64,000 nt of DNA from Spartobacteria bacterium (GTDB lineage: Bacteria; Verrucomicrobiota; Verrucomicrobiia; Chthoniobacterales; Chthoniobacteraceae), in assembly GCA_021324825.1 (NCBI GenBank), contig JAJPII010000018.1, positions 1 to 64,000 on the forward strand, in the 5' to 3' direction. The notes under the pieces are model-generated. The model worked only from the letters and a program-made list of their open reading frames with translations. It ran no database searches and had not been told where the DNA came from. The position numbers were made by a program, and so were the translations under genes. Positions 56,406 to 64,000 of the stretch are shown here, one piece after another (the first letter of the stretch is position 1; every line of letters begins with the position of its first letter).

Positions 56406-58158
56406 GCACGCCCGCGGCGGAGAGGACCAGCGAGCCGCTGACGGCAAGCAGCGGGAACAGGCTCAACCGGCTTTCGGGAAAGAGAAACTCCCCGATGTTG
56501 AATGAATTCCAGCGCGCCTCGCGGCTGAGCGCCGGGAAGAGCCGATAGAAATATCCTTCGTAAGCCCCCACGGGATTCACCGAGACAGGGCCGCGAAAAG
56601 TCGCCAGCAGGAACGGCTCCTCCTCGGAATGAAGCACTTTCGCGACGAGGTCGCTCCTGGATTCCGCCGGGTGGTCCTGAAGCCGCCGGTCGATGAGTTG
56701 GTCGAGCAGAGGCCAGGCGTGGCCCGTCCAAAAAATCGGCCAGGTGTATTCGGCCAGCGGGCTGTATTTCCAATCGGGCCGGCAGTCGATCATCGCCAGG
56801 TCGCCCACCCCGGCCGGGCTTTCCACGTCGACTGCGGTGATGAGAAGCTGGATGGCAATCGACGCCGCCGCGAGAAACGCCGTCACCCGCGGCAGGCGCA
56901 GGAAGGCGAAGACCAGCGGCAGCGCGAGAAAGGGAATCGCCGGGCCGAGATAACGCGGCTCGGAGCAGAAGCCCCCGTGATAGCCGTTAAAACAGGTGTT
57001 AACAAAAAAGAAGAGGCCGAAGACGGAGGCGATGAGCCATTTCTCCCGGCCCCGGGGAAGGCGCGACCAGCCGTAAACCGCAAGCAACAGCACGGGCGAC
57101 GTATAAAATATCCCGCGAAACGGCGAGACCAGCAGCAGCAGGGCGACGTACGGATTCGGCAGGGCGAACATCCCGAGAAGGCCGCCGCCTTTCATCTTGA
57201 AAAGCGGGTTCTGGTAAGTGGTGTTGAGCGCGAAGGGATTGTGGAAACAGAGGATGCCGTAGGCGCAGACCAAAGCGAACGGCCCCGCCACTCCGAGCGC
57301 GTAATAAAAGAGCGGCCTCGCTTTCCGGTTCCAGAAATAGAGCGCCAGCATCGCCGCCACGGGCGCGGCGACGTAGTTCGTTACGGAGGCGATCCCCGCG
57401 AACAACCCCGCCGCGAAAAGAGAGGGCAGCCCCGCGTAGCCGCGCCTGAACCGGAGCAGGCAATAAAACGCCGCGAGCAGCGCGGTCGCGGTGAGGTTCT
57501 GGTCGAACAAGAGCGTGGCGTACGGGAAGAACATCGTCCCGAAGGCGAAAGCCAGCGTCGCGGCCAGCGCGGCGCGCGCGTCGCCGCCGAGCAGCAGCGC
57601 GCAGCGCAAAAACAGGACGCAGCCAAACGCCGAAATGATGCCGACGCTGAAGACCGAGGCGAGCCATTCGTTGCAGGTCAGCGCCCACCAGTTGTCGGGA
57701 TCGATGCCGGCGCATCGTTCCACCCCTAGAAGCGCGAGATAGGCGGGCAGCGCGAAAAACGAAGTCCCGGGCGGCTTGTTGGGATGGAAATGCCCGTTGA
57801 AAAAAGCCACGTCGCCGGACGCGGCGTTGATCTCGAGCGAGAGCGACTCGCGCGGCTCCTCCGGCTCGACGCCGTTCACGGGGTGCAAATTCCATCCGCC
57901 CGGCTTGCTCTCCGTCCACGCCAGCCGCTTCGGGCCTTCCGGTCCGGTGAAGTCGCCGTTGCGCACGCGCTGGCGCGTCAGGACGGGGCTCTCTTTCGCG
58001 GACGTATAGACCAGGAAGTCGTCGATGGCGAAGACGTGTTCCTCCGCCATGGCCCGCACCTCCGCGAACCGCGCATTCTGATTCCACCCGCCCCCCTGGT
58101 GGAACCACGCATACGCGATGAACGCCGCGCAGAAGAGCAATGTCTCGACCCGTTTCAT
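56317..58158 (-). CDS. Polytopic membrane protein, GT-C/mannosyltransferase-like
   Basis: 613 aa with around ten hydrophobic segments (~7-20, 155-170, 190-245, 262-330, 350-370, 385-430, 450-480, 570-590). The plan of many short TM helices plus a soluble periplasmic loop early (GHFHPNKPPGTSFFALPAYL) resembles GT39/ArnT-type polyprenol-phosphate sugar transferases. No firm catalytic DxD/ExD motif found. It starts 4 bases into the DUF1345 gene stop (ATGA 58155-58158). Substrate unknown; could also be a non-enzymatic membrane protein. Confidence 0.65.
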   Translation of the reverse strand: MKRVETLLFCAAFIAYAWFHQGGGWNQNARFAEVRAMAEEHVFAIDDFLVYTSAKESPVLTRQRVRNGDFTGPEGPKRLAWTESKPGGWNLHPVNGVEPEEPRESLSLEINAASGDVAFFNGHFHPNKPPGTSFFALPAYLALLGVERCAGIDPDNWWALTCNEWLASVFSVGIISAFGCVLFLRCALLLGGDARAALAATLAFAFGTMFFPYATLLFDQNLTATALLAAFYCLLRFRRGYAGLPSLFAAGLFAGIASVTNYVAAPVAAMLALYFWNRKARPLFYYALGVAGPFALVCAYGILCFHNPFALNTTYQNPLFKMKGGGLLGMFALPNPYVALLLLVSPFRGIFYTSPVLLLAVYGWSRLPRGREKWLIASVFGLFFFVNTCFNGYHGGFCSEPRYLGPAIPFLALPLVFAFLRLPRVTAFLAAASIAIQLLITAVDVESPAGVGDLAMIDCRPDWKYSPLAEYTWPIFWTGHAWPLLDQLIDRRLQDHPAESRSDLVAKVLHSEEEPFLLATFRGPVSVNPVGAYEGYFYRLFPALSREARWNSFNIGEFLFPESRLSLFPLLAVSGSLVLSAAGVLRASGRVSARTARSLLSPDSLLPEPPSES

Positions 58159-58796
58159 AACAGGCCCGAGATGATATTGATGCTCAGGGCCAAGATCACG
58201 GTATTAAACGCGAAGGAGACCAACCCGTGAAGCAGCGCGAGCCGGCGGAGCCTGCGCGAGGTCACCTGCACGTCGGAGACCTGGAACGTCATCCCGATGA
58301 CGAAGGAGAAGTAGGTGAAATCCATGTAATCCGGCTCTTTTTCCTCCGGGAAATCGAGGCCTCCCGGCGTCTCGCCATAATAGAGATGAGCGTAGCGGAG
58401 GGCGAACACCGTATGCACGAGCGCCCACGAACAGAGCACCGTGCCAAACGCCAGCCCGGCGTGCTCGGTCATCTTCCCCTTGGAAAGGTCCTTCGCCGCC
58501 CCGAGCAAATACCCCAGCGCGAACAGGCTGGCGCACGCCGCGATGATCACCGACAGGAAAACAACCGTCTGGCTGGAATCCTGGAGCCGCGCCGTGCCGC
58601 TGACTTTGCCCGGGTCGGTCGCGACGATCCGCATCCAAGCCAACCCCAAGGTAACCATCCCAAAGGCGTCCCATGCGAAAATGACCCGCATCGGTAAAAC
58701 ATGCCTGCCCGGCAGCCACGCGAATACAATTGCCGCAACCGCCAGCGCGATGATAAGCCGGTGGTGCGAATCCAGATTCGTGAGACGCGTGAACAT
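58155..58796 (-). CDS. DUF1345 membrane protein
   Basis: 213 aa with five to six membrane segments. DUF1345 marks are LPMRVIFAWDAFGMVTLG near the N-terminus and DYMDFTYFSFVIGMTFQVSD followed by RRLALLHGLVSFAFNTVILAL. Function of the family is not known. It is coupled to the membrane protein at 56317 by a 4-base overlap. Confidence 0.85.
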   Translation of the reverse strand: MFTRLTNLDSHHRLIIALAVAAIVFAWLPGRHVLPMRVIFAWDAFGMVTLGLAWMRIVATDPGKVSGTARLQDSSQTVVFLSVIIAACASLFALGYLLGAAKDLSKGKMTEHAGLAFGTVLCSWALVHTVFALRYAHLYYGETPGGLDFPEEKEPDYMDFTYFSFVIGMTFQVSDVQVTSRRLRRLALLHGLVSFAFNTVILALSINIISGLL

Positions 58797-58882
58797 CGCA
58801 AACCCTTTGAACAGGGAACCGCTCGCTTTGTCATCTCATTTTTCTGGACGCCCGCCGCAAAGGGGGGTGTAGTTTTCCTCCC

Positions 58883-59656
58883 ATGAAGACCCGGTTGCTG
58901 TTTGCTCTCCTGCTTTCCGCGCGCGTCCTCGCGCAACAGCCCGCGGCGGAGGCGTCCGCCAGCCCGGCCCCGCCCAGGATTTCCTACGGCTCGGCGCACG
59001 TGGACGGTCCCTACATCGCATTGACGTTCGACGACGGCCCCCACCCGCGCCTGACGCCGAAGCTGCTGGCTATCCTTGCCCAGCGGCACGTCAAGGCGAC
59101 CTTCTTCCTCATCGGCGAGAACGTCCAGGCGCACCCCGAGATCGCCAAACAGGAGGCGGAGGCCGGCTACGAGATAGGGAATCACTCGTGGGATCACCCC
59201 GATCTTAAACATCTTTCCGATGAAAAACTGCGCTCCCAGATGCAGCGGACCGACGACGCCATCAAAGCGGCCATCGGGCATTCGCCGGCCATCATGCGGC
59301 CGCCGTACGGCGATCTCTACCCCGCGCAGCGCAAGCTGGTGAACAAAGAATTCGGCTACAAGATCATCATCTGGGACGTCGATCCCAACGATTGGAAAGA
59401 CCCCGGCCCATCCGTCGTCGCGAGCCGCGTCCTCGCGGAGACCAGGCCCGGCTCCATCATCCTTTCGCACGACATCCACGCCGGCACCGTGGCGGCGATG
59501 CCCCAGATCATCGACACCCTCCTTGCGCGCGGCTTCAAGTTCGTCACCGTCTCCGAGTTGATCGCGATGGACAAGCCGGTCGTAAAGAAAGCCGCCTCCG
59601 CCCAGCAAACCCAGCCGTCAGCCTCCCCCGCGGCGAGCGCCACGCCGACTCCGTAA
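58883..59656 (+). CDS. Polysaccharide deacetylase (NodB homology)
   Basis: 257 aa with an N-terminal signal (1-17). NodB motifs are complete: LTFDDGPHP (catalytic Asp and metal Asp), NHSWDHPDLKHLS (metal His pair), MRPPYGD (Arg/Pro motif), WDVDPNDW and ILSHDIH (late catalytic His). It removes acetyl groups from N-acetylglucosamine in murein or another glycan outside the cytoplasm. C-terminus is Ala/Pro-rich. It ends 4 bases before the convergent L,D-transpeptidase. Confidence 0.92.
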   Translation: MKTRLLFALLLSARVLAQQPAAEASASPAPPRISYGSAHVDGPYIALTFDDGPHPRLTPKLLAILAQRHVKATFFLIGENVQAHPEIAKQEAEAGYEIGNHSWDHPDLKHLSDEKLRSQMQRTDDAIKAAIGHSPAIMRPPYGDLYPAQRKLVNKEFGYKIIIWDVDPNDWKDPGPSVVASRVLAETRPGSIILSHDIHAGTVAAMPQIIDTLLARGFKFVTVSELIAMDKPVVKKAASAQQTQPSASPAASATPTP

Positions 59657-59660
59657 GCGG

Positions 59661-60275
59661 TCAGTCCGTGATCTCGACCGGGGTGCCGATCCGCACCTTC
59701 TGGTAGATATACATCGCGATGTCCGAGGGGAGCCGCACGCAGCCGTGCGAAGCCGCATACCCGGGGAGGATGCCGACATGCATGCCGACGCCTTCCGCGG
59801 TGAGCCGCAGGAACCACTTCATGGGCGCCCCTTCGAAATGCGTGCCGGCAGGGGCGGAATCGATCTTCGCGCTGACGCCCGCGCGCAGGATGCGGCCCCG
59901 CGAATCGACGAAGTTGCCGTAGATGTTCGAATGGTGATTCGGGTCTTTTTCCAGCACGGTGAACTTCCCTCTCGGCGTGGGCCGGGAGGCTTTGCCCGAG
60001 GAGATGGGGGTGTCGAGCGCGGTGACTTCGTTGACCATGAGGTAAGCCCGCTGCCTCGACAGGGAGACGAGGATGTGGGCGTTGGCGGGCGTCACCTGGT
60101 CCATGATCCGCGTGGAGATGCTCGGAGGATCCTGCCTGTGGATGATCTCCGAGGCCGGTTTCATCGGGGCCGGACGGAAAAGAATCTGGGCGTGCGCGGC
60201 GCCGCACAATCCCCACGCGGCGGCGAAAACGCAGAGGCGGTGAAGCCGGAGCGCGCGGGGCGGGGAGGAACGCAT
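59661..60275 (-). CDS. L,D-transpeptidase (ErfK/YbiS-type), periplasmic
   Basis: 204 aa with signal peptide (CVFAAAWGLCGAAHA). The YkuD domain shows ILVSLSRQRAYLMVNE, SGKASRPTPRGKFTV and the active-site block HVGILPGYAASHGCVRLP with Cys nucleophile. It forms 3-3 murein cross-links or fixes proteins to murein. Second such enzyme in the window, the other being at 20551. Confidence 0.93.
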   Translation of the reverse strand: MRSSPPRALRLHRLCVFAAAWGLCGAAHAQILFRPAPMKPASEIIHRQDPPSISTRIMDQVTPANAHILVSLSRQRAYLMVNEVTALDTPISSGKASRPTPRGKFTVLEKDPNHHSNIYGNFVDSRGRILRAGVSAKIDSAPAGTHFEGAPMKWFLRLTAEGVGMHVGILPGYAASHGCVRLPSDIAMYIYQKVRIGTPVEITD

Positions 60276-60397
60276 GTCCGAACGGTGTAAACGAATTAAA
60301 AAAGATGGTCAAGAGCCGCACGGGGCTCATGGCGCGTCATGCACTTTTGCCGCTCTTGGTTGTAGAGGCAACGCTCTCAGAAATATTGGAACTGTTA

Positions 60398-60425
60398 TTG
60401 AATTCGTGGAACGCTCAAATAAGAT
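60398..60425 (+). promoter_or_regulatory. Candidate speA promoter
   Basis: TTGAAT (60398-60403), 16-base spacer, TAAGAT (60420-60425). The start would lie only about 5-6 bases before the ATG at 60437, giving an almost leaderless mRNA. Confidence 0.4.
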
Positions 60426-60436
60426 GCCCGGATCAA

Positions 60437-62359
60437 ATGACGCAGGAGTGGGACATTCAGTCGGCGATATCCCTCTATAATATTGACCGCTGGGGTTCGG
60501 GTTACTTCTCCGTGAACGCGCGCGGCAACGTCGAGGTGCTGCCCACGCAGAAACAGGGGAAGCCGATCGACATAACGGAAGTCATCGCGGAGGCGCGCAG
60601 CCAGGGGTTGAATTTCCCGCTGGTCATCCGGTTCCAGGACCTGCTGAGGCACCGGGTGGAGACCATCAACCAGGCGTTCCAGGCGGCGATCCAGGAGTCC
60701 GGCTACCAGAATTCCTACAACGGGGTTTTTCCCATCAAGGTCAACCAGCTCCGCGAAGTGGTGGAGGAGATCATGGACGCGGGCACGCCGTTCCACTTCG
60801 GGTTGGAGGCGGGGAGCAAGCCGGAGTTGATCGCGGCGCTGGCCATCCACAAGGACCCGGAGAGCCTCATCGTCTGCAACGGTTACAAGGACAGCCTTTT
60901 CATCCAGAACGCACTGCTCGGGAGCAAGCTCGGCAAGAAGGTCATCATGGTCGTCGAGAAGCTGGAGGAGCTCTTCCAGATACTCCAGGTCTCGAAGGAA
61001 GTCGGCGTGGAGCCGATGATCGGCCTGCGGGTGCGACTGCTGGCGAAAGGCTCCGGCAAGTGGGCGACCAGCGGCGGCGAGAACGCGAAGTTCGGCCTCT
61101 CGACCGCCGATCTCGTCTGCGCGAGCGAGACGCTCAAGAAGGAGGGCCTGGCCCACTGTTTGCGGATGGTTCATTTCCACGTCGGCTCGCAAGTGCCGGA
61201 CATCGGCACCATAAAGCGGGCGGTGCGCGAAGGCGCCCGCTTCTACGCGAAGCTGGCGAAGATGGGCCACACGCTTGGCTACCTGGACGTGGGCGGCGGG
61301 CTGGCGGTGGATTACGACGGGTCGAAGTCGACCTTCGACAGCTCGGCCAACTACTCGCTCCACGAGTACGCGCGGGACATCGTCTATAACATCATGGACG
61401 TTTGCGATTCGGAGAAGGTGCCGCATCCCTCCATCGTGAGCGAGAGCGGGCGGGCGATCGTGGCGCACCACTCCGTGCTGATCGTCGAGGCGTTCGGCTC
61501 CATCGAGAAAAATTCCGCCCCGATAACGCTGGAGGCGGCGGAGTCCGACAACAAGCTGGTGAAAGACATATTCGACTTGGAGCGCACGCTTTCCAAACAG
61601 AACCGGATGGAAAACCTGCACGACGCGCAGCAGACGCGGGAACAGGCGCAATCAATGTTCGACCTGGGGATGCTGGACCTGGAGAGCAAGGCCAAGATCG
61701 AGTCCGCCTACTGGCGCATCGCGGACAGCATAGTGAAATTCTGCGCCGGCATGCGGTACGTCCCGGATGAAGTGAAGGAACTGGAAACCTTCCTCGCCGA
61801 CCAGTATGTCTGCAACTTCTCGGTTTTCCAGTCGTTGCTGGACCATTGGGCGCTGGGCCAGCTTTTCCCCGTCATGCCGGTGCACCGCCTCGACACGATC
61901 CCGGAGCGCAACGCCACCCTCGTCGATATAACCTGCGATTCGGACGGCAAGGTCAGCAAGTTCATCGACCTGAACGACGTGAAGGAAACCCTGCCGCTTC
62001 ACCGGCTGAAGCCGGGCGAACCGTACTATGTAGGTTTCTTTCTCATGGGAGCTTACCAGGACATCATGGGCGACCTGCATAACCTCTTTGGACGGGTGAA
62101 CGAGGCGCACGTCTTCCTCGACGAGGACGAGGAGTCCGGTTACTACATAGAGGAGACAATCGAAGGGAGCGCCATCGGGGAAGTCCTCTCCATGACGCAA
62201 TGGGACAAGCACGAAATGATCCGCCTCGTAAAAGCCCAGGTGGACGCCGCGATCAAGTCCGACCGTCTGAAACCGAACGAGGCGATGAAGCTCCTCGCGA
62301 ATTACGAGCGCGGCCTGAAGGATTACACCTACCTCCACATCAACGGCGCGAAAGCGTAG
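60437..62359 (+). CDS. speA: Biosynthetic arginine decarboxylase
   Basis: 640 aa from ATG 60437; the longer frame from 60305 has no family match. PLP lysine in VFPIKVNQ, then FGLEAGSKPEL, VHFHVGSQV, DVGGGLAVDYDGS and a late SESGRAIVAHH, as expected for SpeA (fold-type III). It converts arginine to agmatine for polyamine synthesis. Monocistronic, with a repeat after the stop. Confidence 0.95.
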   Translation: MTQEWDIQSAISLYNIDRWGSGYFSVNARGNVEVLPTQKQGKPIDITEVIAEARSQGLNFPLVIRFQDLLRHRVETINQAFQAAIQESGYQNSYNGVFPIKVNQLREVVEEIMDAGTPFHFGLEAGSKPELIAALAIHKDPESLIVCNGYKDSLFIQNALLGSKLGKKVIMVVEKLEELFQILQVSKEVGVEPMIGLRVRLLAKGSGKWATSGGENAKFGLSTADLVCASETLKKEGLAHCLRMVHFHVGSQVPDIGTIKRAVREGARFYAKLAKMGHTLGYLDVGGGLAVDYDGSKSTFDSSANYSLHEYARDIVYNIMDVCDSEKVPHPSIVSESGRAIVAHHSVLIVEAFGSIEKNSAPITLEAAESDNKLVKDIFDLERTLSKQNRMENLHDAQQTREQAQSMFDLGMLDLESKAKIESAYWRIADSIVKFCAGMRYVPDEVKELETFLADQYVCNFSVFQSLLDHWALGQLFPVMPVHRLDTIPERNATLVDITCDSDGKVSKFIDLNDVKETLPLHRLKPGEPYYVGFFLMGAYQDIMGDLHNLFGRVNEAHVFLDEDEESGYYIEETIEGSAIGEVLSMTQWDKHEMIRLVKAQVDAAIKSDRLKPNEAMKLLANYERGLKDYTYLHINGAKA

Positions 62360-62392
62360 CCGCTTGCTTGCCTAAAAGGCCGCTCCAGGCGG

Positions 62393-62407
62393 CGGCTGGC
62401 ACAGCCG
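62393..62407. repeat. Dispersed palindromic repeat, copy 3 (shortened)
   Basis: CGGCT (62393-62397), loop GGCAC, AGCCG (62403-62407), with GG before it. The right arm diverges after AGCCG. Sits in the speA/carbonic-anhydrase convergent gap. Confidence 0.5.
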
Positions 62408-62483
62408 ACGTTAACGCTAATGTTAACTGGCAGAGGCGCGGGAAAATGATTTCGATCCACGACATTCGGATAGCGGGGCCAAG

Positions 62484-63017
62484 CTACCGAAGCGCCTTCC
62501 TTTCAAGATACGCGCGGGACAAGTCGACATACTTCGTCGCCCATGACTTTAGGGAAAGCTGCTCTGTCTCATCGAGCCGCCGGACGATCTTCGCGGGCGA
62601 TCCCAGCACCAGGCTCCCCGGCGGTATGACGGTGTTCATCGTCACCAGCGCGTGCGCGCCGATGATGGAACGCGCGCCGACTTCCACGCCGTCCAGCAAG
62701 GTCGCTCCCATGCCAATCAGAACCTCGTCGCCGACCGTGCAGGCGTGGAGGGTCACCCGGTGCCCGCAGGTGACGTATTCGCCCACCGCCGTCGGGAGAT
62801 CATCCGCCAGATGGATGATCGAGCCGTCCTGGATATTGGAATGGGGGCCGATCCTTATACAATTAATATCGGCCCGTAATACGGCGTTAAACCAGACGCT
62901 GCTCCCCTCCTCGAGCGTTACGTCGCCGAGGACGGTCGCGTTCGACGCCACGAACGCCGTCGGATGAATGGCCGGAACCGCGTCAAGAAATCGGGCGAGG
63001 CGTTCATCGAAGGTCAT
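62484..63017 (-). CDS. Gamma-carbonic-anhydrase-family hexapeptide protein
   Basis: 177 aa. Left-handed beta-helix repeats such as IHPTAFVASNATVLGDVTL, VWFNAVLRADINCIRIG, NIQDGSIIHLA, and VTLHACTVGDEVLIGMGATLLDG carry the conserved Arg, Asp and metal His positions of gamma-CA proteins. Activity as a carbonic anhydrase or another acyl-transfer role is not certain. Cytosolic, monocistronic, divergent from the HU gene. Confidence 0.9.
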   Translation of the reverse strand: MTFDERLARFLDAVPAIHPTAFVASNATVLGDVTLEEGSSVWFNAVLRADINCIRIGPHSNIQDGSIIHLADDLPTAVGEYVTCGHRVTLHACTVGDEVLIGMGATLLDGVEVGARSIIGAHALVTMNTVIPPGSLVLGSPAKIVRRLDETEQLSLKSWATKYVDLSRAYLERKALR

Positions 63018-63123
63018 TCCTGTTGTAAATTAATGGCATAAATAAAAAATGCCATTGACATTTTTTTTAGTTTCGGCGAAACCCTCCTTTGTTGTTTTCC
63101 CCAAAACCTATTTTTTTTCTCGC

Positions 63124-63399
63124 ATGAATAAGGCACAACTTGTTGAAACGGTTCGCAAGACCCTCGGCAATTCCAGCAGCCGCGCTGAGAGCGAACGCGC
63201 CGTCAGCGCGGTCATCGAAGGCATCAAGACCGGCCTGCGCAAGGAGAAGTCGGTCCAACTGGTCGGGTTTGGCACGTTCCGCGTCGCGGAGCGGGCGGCG
63301 CGCATGGGCATCAACCCGAAGACCCGCCAGAAGATCAAGATCAAAAAATCCCGCACGGTGAAGTTTTCCGTGGCCAAAAACCTGAAGAGCAAGCTGTAG
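63124..63399 (+). CDS. HU-family DNA-binding protein
   Basis: 91 aa from ATG 63124. Starts MNKAQLVETVRKTLG, then the GFGTFRV strand and the beta-arm with NPKTRQKIKIKKSRTVKF. Size and basic residues fit HU/IHF. It bends and compacts DNA as a dimer. An inverted repeat ATGGCAT-N9-ATGCCAT (63033-63055) and TTGACA (63055-63060) lie upstream as possible control elements. A strong terminator follows. Confidence 0.95.
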   Translation: MNKAQLVETVRKTLGNSSSRAESERAVSAVIEGIKTGLRKEKSVQLVGFGTFRVAERAARMGINPKTRQKIKIKKSRTVKFSVAKNLKSKL

Positions 63400-63420
63400 A
63401 CCCTTTCCCCCCCGTAACCG

Positions 63421-63465
63421 AGAAAACCCGTTTCGCTCTTTGGCAAAACGGGTTTTCTTATTTTT
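63421..63465 (+). terminator. Strong intrinsic terminator after the HU gene
   Basis: AGAAAACCCGTTT (63421-63433) pairs perfectly with AAACGGGTTTTCT (63446-63458), then TATTTTT. A 13-bp stem with U-rich tail. Confidence 0.93.
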
Positions 63466-63513
63466 CGGCGCTGTTGTCGGGAAGCCGCGCTTGCTATAGA
63501 TTGAGTCCTCCCC

Positions 63514-64000
63514 ATGCGGCTCGACAAGTTCACGGCAAAGATGCAGGAGGCCCTGCAGGAAGCCCAATCCCAAGCGGGGCGTTTCTCGCAGCAGGAGTTG
63601 AACAATGAGCATTTCCTCCTGGCCCTCCTCGGCCAGGGCGACGGCGTAGCGCGCCCGCTTCTGGCCAAGCTGGGGCTGTCCGCCGAAGAGCTCCAGCGGC
63701 GCCTGGAGGACGAACTCGAGCGCCGCCCCAAAGTGACGGGCGCCGAGGTTTACATGGGGTCGGAACTGCGCCGCGTGCTTGACGGCGCGGAGCGGGAGAT
63801 GAGCGGGTTGAAGGATGAGTTCGTGAGCGCCGAGCATTATCTCCTGGCGCTCCTGGAAACGGACGTTCCCGCCGCGCGCGTTTTGAAGGAACTGGGCGCC
63901 GCCCGCTCCGGCCTCATGAAGGCGCTGGTGCAGATCCGCGGCTCGCAGCGCGTGACCGACCAGAACCCGGAAGGCAAATACCAGACGCTGGAAAAATACG
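63514..64000 (+). CDS. clpB: ATP-dependent chaperone ClpB, N-terminal part (truncated by the window)
   Basis: The frame from ATG 63514 runs off the right edge. The visible 162 residues are the Clp-N double-repeat domain: KFTAKMQEALQEAQSQAGR, QELNNEHFLLALLGQGDGVA and SAEHYLLALLETD, followed by KYQTLEKY, as in ClpB just before the first AAA+ module. ClpB is the disaggregase working with DnaK. A weak promoter (TTGTCG 63474-63479, 15-base spacer, TATAGA 63495-63500) is possible. Confidence 0.9.
   Translation, partial: MRLDKFTAKMQEALQEAQSQAGRFSQQELNNEHFLLALLGQGDGVARPLLAKLGLSAEELQRRLEDELERRPKVTGAEVYMGSELRRVLDGAEREMSGLKDEFVSAEHYLLALLETDVPAARVLKELGAARSGLMKALVQIRGSQRVTDQNPEGKYQTLEKY

Noticed and set aside
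63033..63055. Inverted repeat ATGGCAT-N9-ATGCCAT between the gamma-carbonic anhydrase and HU genes
   Set aside because: Could be an operator, but the arms are short and AT-rich and no second copy was found; mentioned under the HU gene only.
1..64000. CRISPR arrays, rRNA genes and parS-like sites
   Set aside because: None seen by eye; no regularly spaced repeats, and no TGTTTCACGTGAAACA-type site near parB.

Overview
The window reads as chromosomal DNA of a high-GC, Gram-negative (diderm) bacterium, most likely of the Verrucomicrobiota/PVC group. Evidence for a diderm: an outer-membrane barrel, a polysaccharide-export/tyrosine-autokinase pair, lipoprotein and signal-peptide genes, and several murein enzymes. 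The group assignment is an inference from gene content and cannot be proved here. Genes are tightly packed, with many ATGA-type overlaps. Many starts lack a clear Shine-Dalgarno (SD) sequence, and at least two genes seem to use non-ATG/GTG/TTG starts.

Layout. (1) 1-3739: the end of a lower-GC mobile island. It carries a solo Rhs-core toxin with a DUF4304-type immunity partner, then an HTH gene, an excisionase-like gene and a tyrosine integrase that abuts the 3' end of a tRNA-Val(CAC). (2) 4031-6529: VOC and CsbD proteins, then a SAM-I riboswitch with its own promoter controlling a threonine-synthase-family enzyme and a MoaD/ThiS sulfur-carrier protein. (3) 6674-14773: hybrid histidine kinase, glycosyltransferase, phosphofructokinase, mtnA plus an SDR dehydrogenase (methylthioadenosine salvage), a GH43-like protein and an Lrp/AsnC regulator. 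(4) 14913-23586: gltB with an ACT-domain gene and a C39-like protease, an L,D-transpeptidase and two glycosyltransferases. (5) 23664-36119: a second hybrid kinase, ABC-2 permeases, and two membrane proteins that join a degenerate kinase domain to a periplasmic formylglycine-generating-enzyme-like domain, with secreted proteins and a GT2 between them. (6) 36211-42881: outer-membrane barrel, Wza-like exporter, Wzc-like tyrosine autokinase, and a class A PBP whose SxxK motif is changed. (7) 42939-52439: M28 lipoprotein, ParB, lipoate-ligase family protein, REC-DUF4388 protein, gltX-aroE-FAD oxidoreductase, and a CE6-like protein without its catalytic serine. (8) 51210-60275: cinA, rsfS, nadD and namZ in one coupled operon facing nagZ; zinc-ribbon coiled-coil protein, membrane proteins, polysaccharide deacetylase and a second L,D-transpeptidase. 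(9) 60437-64000: speA, gamma-carbonic anhydrase, HU with a strong terminator, and the start of clpB.

Two themes stand out. First, a SAM-sensing operon that may build a sulfur amino acid with a protein-bound sulfur donor. Second, an unusual number of enzymes whose signature residues are replaced: two pseudokinases, two receiver domains, a PBP transpeptidase and an SGNH esterase. Most lie in or near the cell-surface gene clusters. All function calls rest on motifs read by eye; no database search or alignment was run.
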